From: Rostrohypoxylon terebratum
Lineage: Eukaryota > Ascomycota > Sordariomycetes > Xylariales > Hypoxylaceae
DNA length: 64,000 nucleotides
Direction of reading: 5' to 3'
Assembly (NCBI GenBank): GCA_022497145.1
Contig: MU385887.1
Coordinates: forward strand, 233,428-297,427
Part shown: piece after piece, positions 58,770 through 64,000 of the stretch
How the letters are laid out: every line of letters starts with the position of its first letter
Position numbering within the stretch: the stretch's first letter is position 1
Notes under the pieces: generated by a model
The model's input: the letters and a program-made list of their open reading frames with translations, nothing else
Told to the model about the DNA's origin: nothing
The model's database searches: none
Position numbers and translations under genes: made by a program

Positions 58770-61700
58770 ATTAAACCGCTGGAGTGTGTGCTGCGGGCTC
58801 TTTTCCGTCCTGCATGTAATACTTCATTGATTAATTGTTTCATTGCCGAGATTCCCAGGATTTGGAGTCTAACACCCGTATCGTGGTCTTTTTCCGGAGC
58901 TTTTGCCATGCAAAAACAAAAAAAACAGGATAGACCGGGATTTGAATTTTGCAGAGACCTTAGATGTCTTGCACATAGTTGCAAAGTTTGCAACTCTTGA
59001 AATAATGTTGTTACCCGATACCTCTGAGAGCCTGGATTCAACCATCTCACCATCATCATCATCATTCCCACATACAGGACGGCTTTTTACTTCGACTAAC
59101 TGCTCACCGCACATGGAATCATCATCTTGGGCCCAGAATGGATAACGGCGTACTATGACGGGGATTTCGTTACGACTTGCATATGGGTGGGCCTCAATTG
59201 ACTGAACGACGACATTGTTTCTGCTATGCCTTTGTACGGAGTTGGCTTTCTCTCTGCCACATATTTATACCACGCTTAATGCCGGCGGGGAAAAGAAGTT
59301 CTCTTTTTATTTGGTTAGTATTTCTATCTACGGATCAAGACTCCTGCCAACTTGCTGTCCGGATCCAGCCAACGGAGGCTATGACTTTTATTTTTCCCCA
59401 GGTTTTTTTTGCGAATTCCAAGGCCAAATTCGCGGATGTGCATTTATGGTGAGATGCTGGAATGAACTTACTAATAGATAGGGCTCGAGATCCGGACAGC
59501 AAGGTGAGCACTGGACGGATTGTATATATATTGCCAACCATTCCTGCGAAGGATATCTCCAAGATTTTCAATTATTTAGCCTGGTATTTTCCTTTTGGAT
59601 ACACTTCACCCACCGTGCATGTGCTACTAACCAAACAGGTTCACCCAAGAGGATTTCCAGGATCACTGCCACAGGACACAATACCCAGGATACTGGATGG
59701 AAAACATCAATACATATGGACCTGTCAGCAATCGTTCTCATGGATCTGACTCCACTGGATGCAATTTCGTACCTGGATAGTCTCCTGGAACTCAGTCTTC
59801 TCTGGACAATGGCATGCCAGCCAACGGAATATTAGCCTGGCCAAGGCTAGAAAAACAGAAAAATAAAAACACTGTCACTGAAAGATGTCTACTTGACACA
59901 GGTAAGAGCTCCATTCCCAAGATACACCAAAGGATTGTCCATATCCCATTCATATCATTTTCCCGTGACTTGAAACCATCAGCCATGATCCAATTGGGGA
60001 GTGCACTGATGCCTTCACGTGGTACCTTATAGTGAGTATCCAATCACCCAAACCCACTGACCACGGAACCTATCATACCTCCACTCAAGGAGTACCATGG
60101 GTTCTTAGAACATATGCCAGGATTCATGGAGCCTAGTCGTGACAGTACAAGCTGGATGAAAAGTCCACTGATACTGAACACTGGAGCTACATCAATGCGG
60201 AACATGTTCAAGATGTTCTAACCGGAAATAGGAATATTCCATGGATATATGGACCAAAGGAATACCTGCAGGAGTACCTGATCATTCTTCCACTGGATTA
60301 TGCAACATTCTTCCTTGGATACTCAAATGAGGATGAACAACTAATTCCGTTGACGGACTTCTGAGCTTTTAGGATAACCAATCCAGCAAATGGGATTTCC
60401 ACCACTCCTCTCATCAGCATTGAACGAGGATCCGCAACAATGCCAATCAGTCTCAGTTCAGCCTTGTGTTCCTGGTCTATCTGAATTCTGCAACTTCCTG
60501 TGCTTGTTTCTTATTTCCATGGTTGCTCTCGGACTCCCGGATTTGCCTTGCTGTCGCTACCTACCGACATCGGATGGATGGATGAATACCTACCTGGATA
60601 GGACTTAGCGAACGGAGTGTGTGTATCCCCTCTGGTTGATGCTGGGGCGTGTCGAAGAAGGTCGGTGCGTGTATTGTTGTGGGTATGCGGATAGAGCGCA
60701 TGTGGGGTGTATGACTGATCTGGACCGAGAGGAATAAGAGAATCATGACATCCTGTGGAACGATGTTGTGAAATGACCAGGCGTAGGATATCTAGAGGGG
60801 TTCCACCCAATCACCGAGGGATTTCCGGATGTTCACAATCTATTTTCATCTCATCTCATCTTAACATTTCATTTCATTTCATTTCTTGTCATGTACTTCG
60901 TACAGCTACTGCTATTACTGAGGATAATATGGAACACACCGCACGGGACTTTTAGTTTACTTTGGACCATTTACTATTATTATTTCGGGTTGGGCTCGGT
61001 TGGGCTACTCGGACCTTGGGCATTGGGTGGGTGGGGACGGGATGGAGCACGGGGTCTGTGTATGGAGATTCGGGTCTTGGCCGGATGGGGAAGGGGTCAG
61101 GGGGGACGTTGGGTGGGTTTGGGTTTGCGCTTGGGTAGTGGTAATGGATAGGCATGGGGCACTTGGGATGGTTAGGCTTGGGAATGAATACAGCTATTGA
61201 TGTGGTTGCGTCGACATACTATGTTCTCTTTGTGCACTTTGGCTTGTGCTTGTGATTGTGCTCGTGTTGATGGTCCGTGGTTTGTGATACTTGAGTGTTG
61301 TGTAGGTAGGTAGATGGATGGAAGTGAGGGTAAGTATGGCTTGCTCATCTGTTGGTGCGATTGACGGTTGGTTGAGTGACGGTGTTGTATACTCCTTGGG
61401 GTTTTAATAGGGGTTTCGTCGTCGATGTTGTAGTGTGATGTGATGGGCCGGTAGGTGACATAGGTGTGATATGCTTGCCTAACTGGAATTTGCTGCTCCG
61501 AGATGGAATTGAGATATCTAATCCGACATATCACAATTCAAGTAGTTACCTAGTAACTACTAATTACCTACCTGTATGGTGAGAAAGGGGGGGTAACGAA
61601 ATATTGTCGTCTAAGCAGCAGCGTTGGTTCCGGGCCGAAATGCCGCAACCGTCTTATTCTCACTGCCGTATCACGTCAAAGCCTTATTTTAACTCCCGTG

Positions 61701-64000
61701 GCGATTTCTAGGTAGACATTGCTTTACGAGTACACACATGATCGATTTCTTCGCCGACCTACCTAGGACCTAGGTAGGTACCTATGTGAGGTCGGAGTTT
61801 CCTAATTGGTAGCCTCCTAAACCCAGATCGTCCTGATGGTAAGTGAACCCTCCCCGACGCCTGCAAAATCTCATTCCAAATCTACCTAATCATCTCGAAG
61901 TTGTATGTGAGATCGAATAGTACTACCATTGCGAAGGCGAAGAAAACAAAAAGGAAAATAATGGCTCAGCTGAGTAAATCTGATAGCGTCATGTCGTGTA
62001 AAAAAAGGATAGACTAAAGCTTACGGAGTCGAATGCTACCCCCTCTTCCCCGACCTTCTCGCTGGCGATGACGAAAGGCGACGGGGAAAAAAAATTCGCA
62101 CGCGCTGCAAGGAGGAGGTCGTGTAACGCCGGCTGACAAAGGCGGCTTTTTTTTTATTATTCCTGCTACGCTCTTCCATGCATGCATACATGCATACATG
62201 TATGTACATGCTTTAGTGCCTACATACCCGTGAGGCTCTGCTCGGTACGTGGAAGCTGGAGGAGAAGGGAGAGGGTGGGTGAGAGAGTGGGTGGGAGGAG
62301 GAAGTGGTTACGTGGGGGTCCTCCGCAATAGTTCTTACCCGGCTGGGTTGCGCTAGGGAGGCAGGCTCGCCGCAGAGCCTGACTCACTGCAGAGCAGAGC
62401 CGCAAGCAAGCACGCAATGCGCTGGGGGTTTTTTTTTTCTTTCTTTCGCTTGTTCTCCCGCTCCCGCTCTACGTCTCTCCCTCCCCACCGGTCCTGACTA
62501 AGGTTGCTTTAGGTTGTGGTACCTTACTTGCGTGTGTGGCGAGGTGGGTGGGTAGTGCCGGTCGCCTGGATACGGCAGACGAGGCGGCCGGGTTCACTTA
62601 TGTCATGGGTTACTTGGGAATTGGGCTTGGCTTGGCTTATATGGATAGGTATGGATGGGATACGGGTCCCGACTCTTCGGAACCAGCACTGCGCCTGCGA
62701 TCCTTCAACCTTGCGCGCGCGAGGAGGAGGAGCATACCGAGAGACTGGGTCTCGGGTTGATGGAGCCGTCGACGCCAAGACGATGCTGGGGCAGGTTGAA
62801 GAAGGGTGGTTGCACCGCCTCGTCTGCGAAGGGACTCTGCTCTTACGCCCCGACGGGAGAGCGGTGAGGGATGATGAGTGAGGAGGCATGGGGTTAGGTT
62901 GCTGGGGAGTTTGGGAGACCGAGGATACGGATGGATGTCCTACCTAGGTCTTCCCTGGGTTTTCCCGATGTCGGATGCGGGCCGATGCGGCGGAGCTGGG
63001 GAGCTGGGAGCTGAGAGTTTGGTTCGGGTTGGAAATGGGTTAGGTTAGGTGGTTTTGAGCTTCGATCGTTGGCTTCCGATTGCTGTTTTGGGATGGAGAT
63101 CGTAGTGAGGCGGGAGCTGGGACGTCTGGGATCGTGTGTGGCTATGCGGAGAGAGGCTATGCTGCTAGTTAGCTGAAGATCAGGCGGATAATTACGGAGA
63201 AGGACCATGAAGGTTAGGTAATGGCAAATGAAGATAGGATATCGGTGATGTTGAGCTTGTCATGTGAATGAGAAGTCGCTTCGGTATGTTGGAAATGGAC
63301 ATGCCGTGACTGTCAGGAGGTAGTGGCGACAACCTGAAGTCAATCCTTAGAGAGATGAGTTCAAGTGCCAAGTCTATGTCTATATAGAACAGTGCTTCGC
63401 TTTCATATTCCAACTCTACTAGAACCACAATTGGACTCATACATTCGTACACATGATGCTATCCTCCTCCACTAATACTCTTTACCAACCGCAAGTCTTT
63501 GGGACCAGTAAGAGACCTGTCTACCCAAGCTAAGCTCTTGATCCAGCAGTCTTCGTAGAATATTGGCCTAGGACGTAAATCGATGGACTGCCCCTATCAT
63601 GTAACTGTTGGTTGGTAGTGATTGAGGACTAACACCCTGGCTCCTGTAGATGATATAGGTAGGTGATAGATGAAGTAGCCATAGACACCGACTGAGTACC
63701 TAGGTAGTATCTTTCCATTGAGTGCACGAGGTATCAGTAGTTACCTAATGTAGCTACGGGTCAGACCAATAGCATTCATGGTAGGCACCTTTTTATTTGA
63801 ATGCTAACATACATCTCGTAGAGGGTTCAATTAACACTCAAGGATAGCGGTCTCCTTTGATAACCTAGCATCCTAACATCCACGTGATTCCTCGCCACGA
63901 AGCCATAAGCCAACATACCAGTATGCGCACATACCAGGTGCGGTCCACTTACCATTTTTGACAAATCCTTAATATCACCACCACCTTCAAAATTTAATTG
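58770..64000. other. Right-hand 5.2 kb, no clear gene
   Basis: From 59300 to 60370 the plus strand is unusually free of stops in shifting frames (see findings). Further right are TTTCATTTCATTTCA repeats (60868-60890), GGGT/GGTGGG-rich sequence (60990-61180), a long palindromic word around CCTAGGACCTAGG (61757-61786), a GC-rich stretch with CTCCCGCTCC runs (62040-62900) and further ACCTAGGT words (62941, 63696). A donor-like GGTAAGT on the minus strand at 63946-63952, preceded by an open frame, may mark a gene entering from the right edge. Confidence 0.5.

Noticed and set aside
59776..59778. Treating the TAG inside the low-stop region as a 12-bp intron end
   Set aside because: The only GT before it would make an intron of about 12 bases, far too short; it is an in-frame stop.
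1..64000. tRNA, rRNA, CRISPR or complete transposon
   Set aside because: A visual search for T-arm words (GTTCRANNC) with acceptor stems, rRNA cores, spaced direct repeats, long terminal repeats or transposase/reverse transcriptase motifs gave nothing convincing.

Overview
The window looks like nuclear DNA of a filamentous ascomycete (Pezizomycotina, probably Sordariomycetes). The reasons are a Woronin-body HEX-1 gene (found only in Pezizomycotina), short introns of about 50-75 bp with GTANGT donors, CTRAY branch sites and YAG acceptors, and several protein families typical of moulds (an RfeG-like protein, a Pro-rich Hsp70-like ATPase, a DUF8035-type protein, a membrane-attached thaumatin-like protein). 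I see no bacterial, viral, plasmid or CRISPR features and no convincing tRNA or rRNA gene.

Layout. The left edge (108-1034, +) holds the 3' part of an uncharacterised AT-hook-like protein. After a 3.1 kb gap comes a long, highly charged DUF8035-type protein (4135-7043, -). An 8 kb stretch without a recognisable gene leads to a bleomycin hydrolase-type cysteine protease (15117-16717, -) and hex-1 (17462-18121, -), which has a long in-frame N-terminal extension running up to 19316. After about 5.6 kb of non-coding DNA come a secreted ten-exon GH43 galactanase with a CBM35-like module (24984-26837, +), the ribosome-quality-control factor Rqc2/Tae2 (27512-30841, +), and a convergent, degenerate amidoligase-like protein (31070-32938, -). 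Another 5 kb gap precedes the Hsp70-like gene (38293-40773, +), the thaumatin-like gene (42253-43586, +) and a DHYC-type palmitoyltransferase like Pfa5 (44641-46038, +). A tiny Cys-rich gene at 47313-47554 (-) appears to have its start codon split by an intron. DNA polymerase eta (51467-53496, +) and an RfeG-like gene (57401-58769, +) follow. The last 5 kb has no clear gene.

The genes do not form a cluster or a single pathway. They are mostly conserved housekeeping genes (translation quality control, DNA damage tolerance, septal-pore sealing, protein turnover, palmitoylation) mixed with lineage-specific ones. The intergenic DNA is long and carries many microsatellites and a recurrent palindromic word around ACCTAGGT. 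I find no complete transposon. The most unusual features are the split start codon of the small Cys-rich gene, a uORF whose stop overlaps the Rqc2 start codon (ATGA), the HEX-1 extension with no visible ATG and a non-standard SNL C-terminus, the amidoligase-like protein lacking its usual His motif, and low-stop, coding-like DNA at 59.3-60.4 kb.

Exon borders were placed by eye from splice signals and reading-frame continuity. Functions rest on recognised motifs without any database search.
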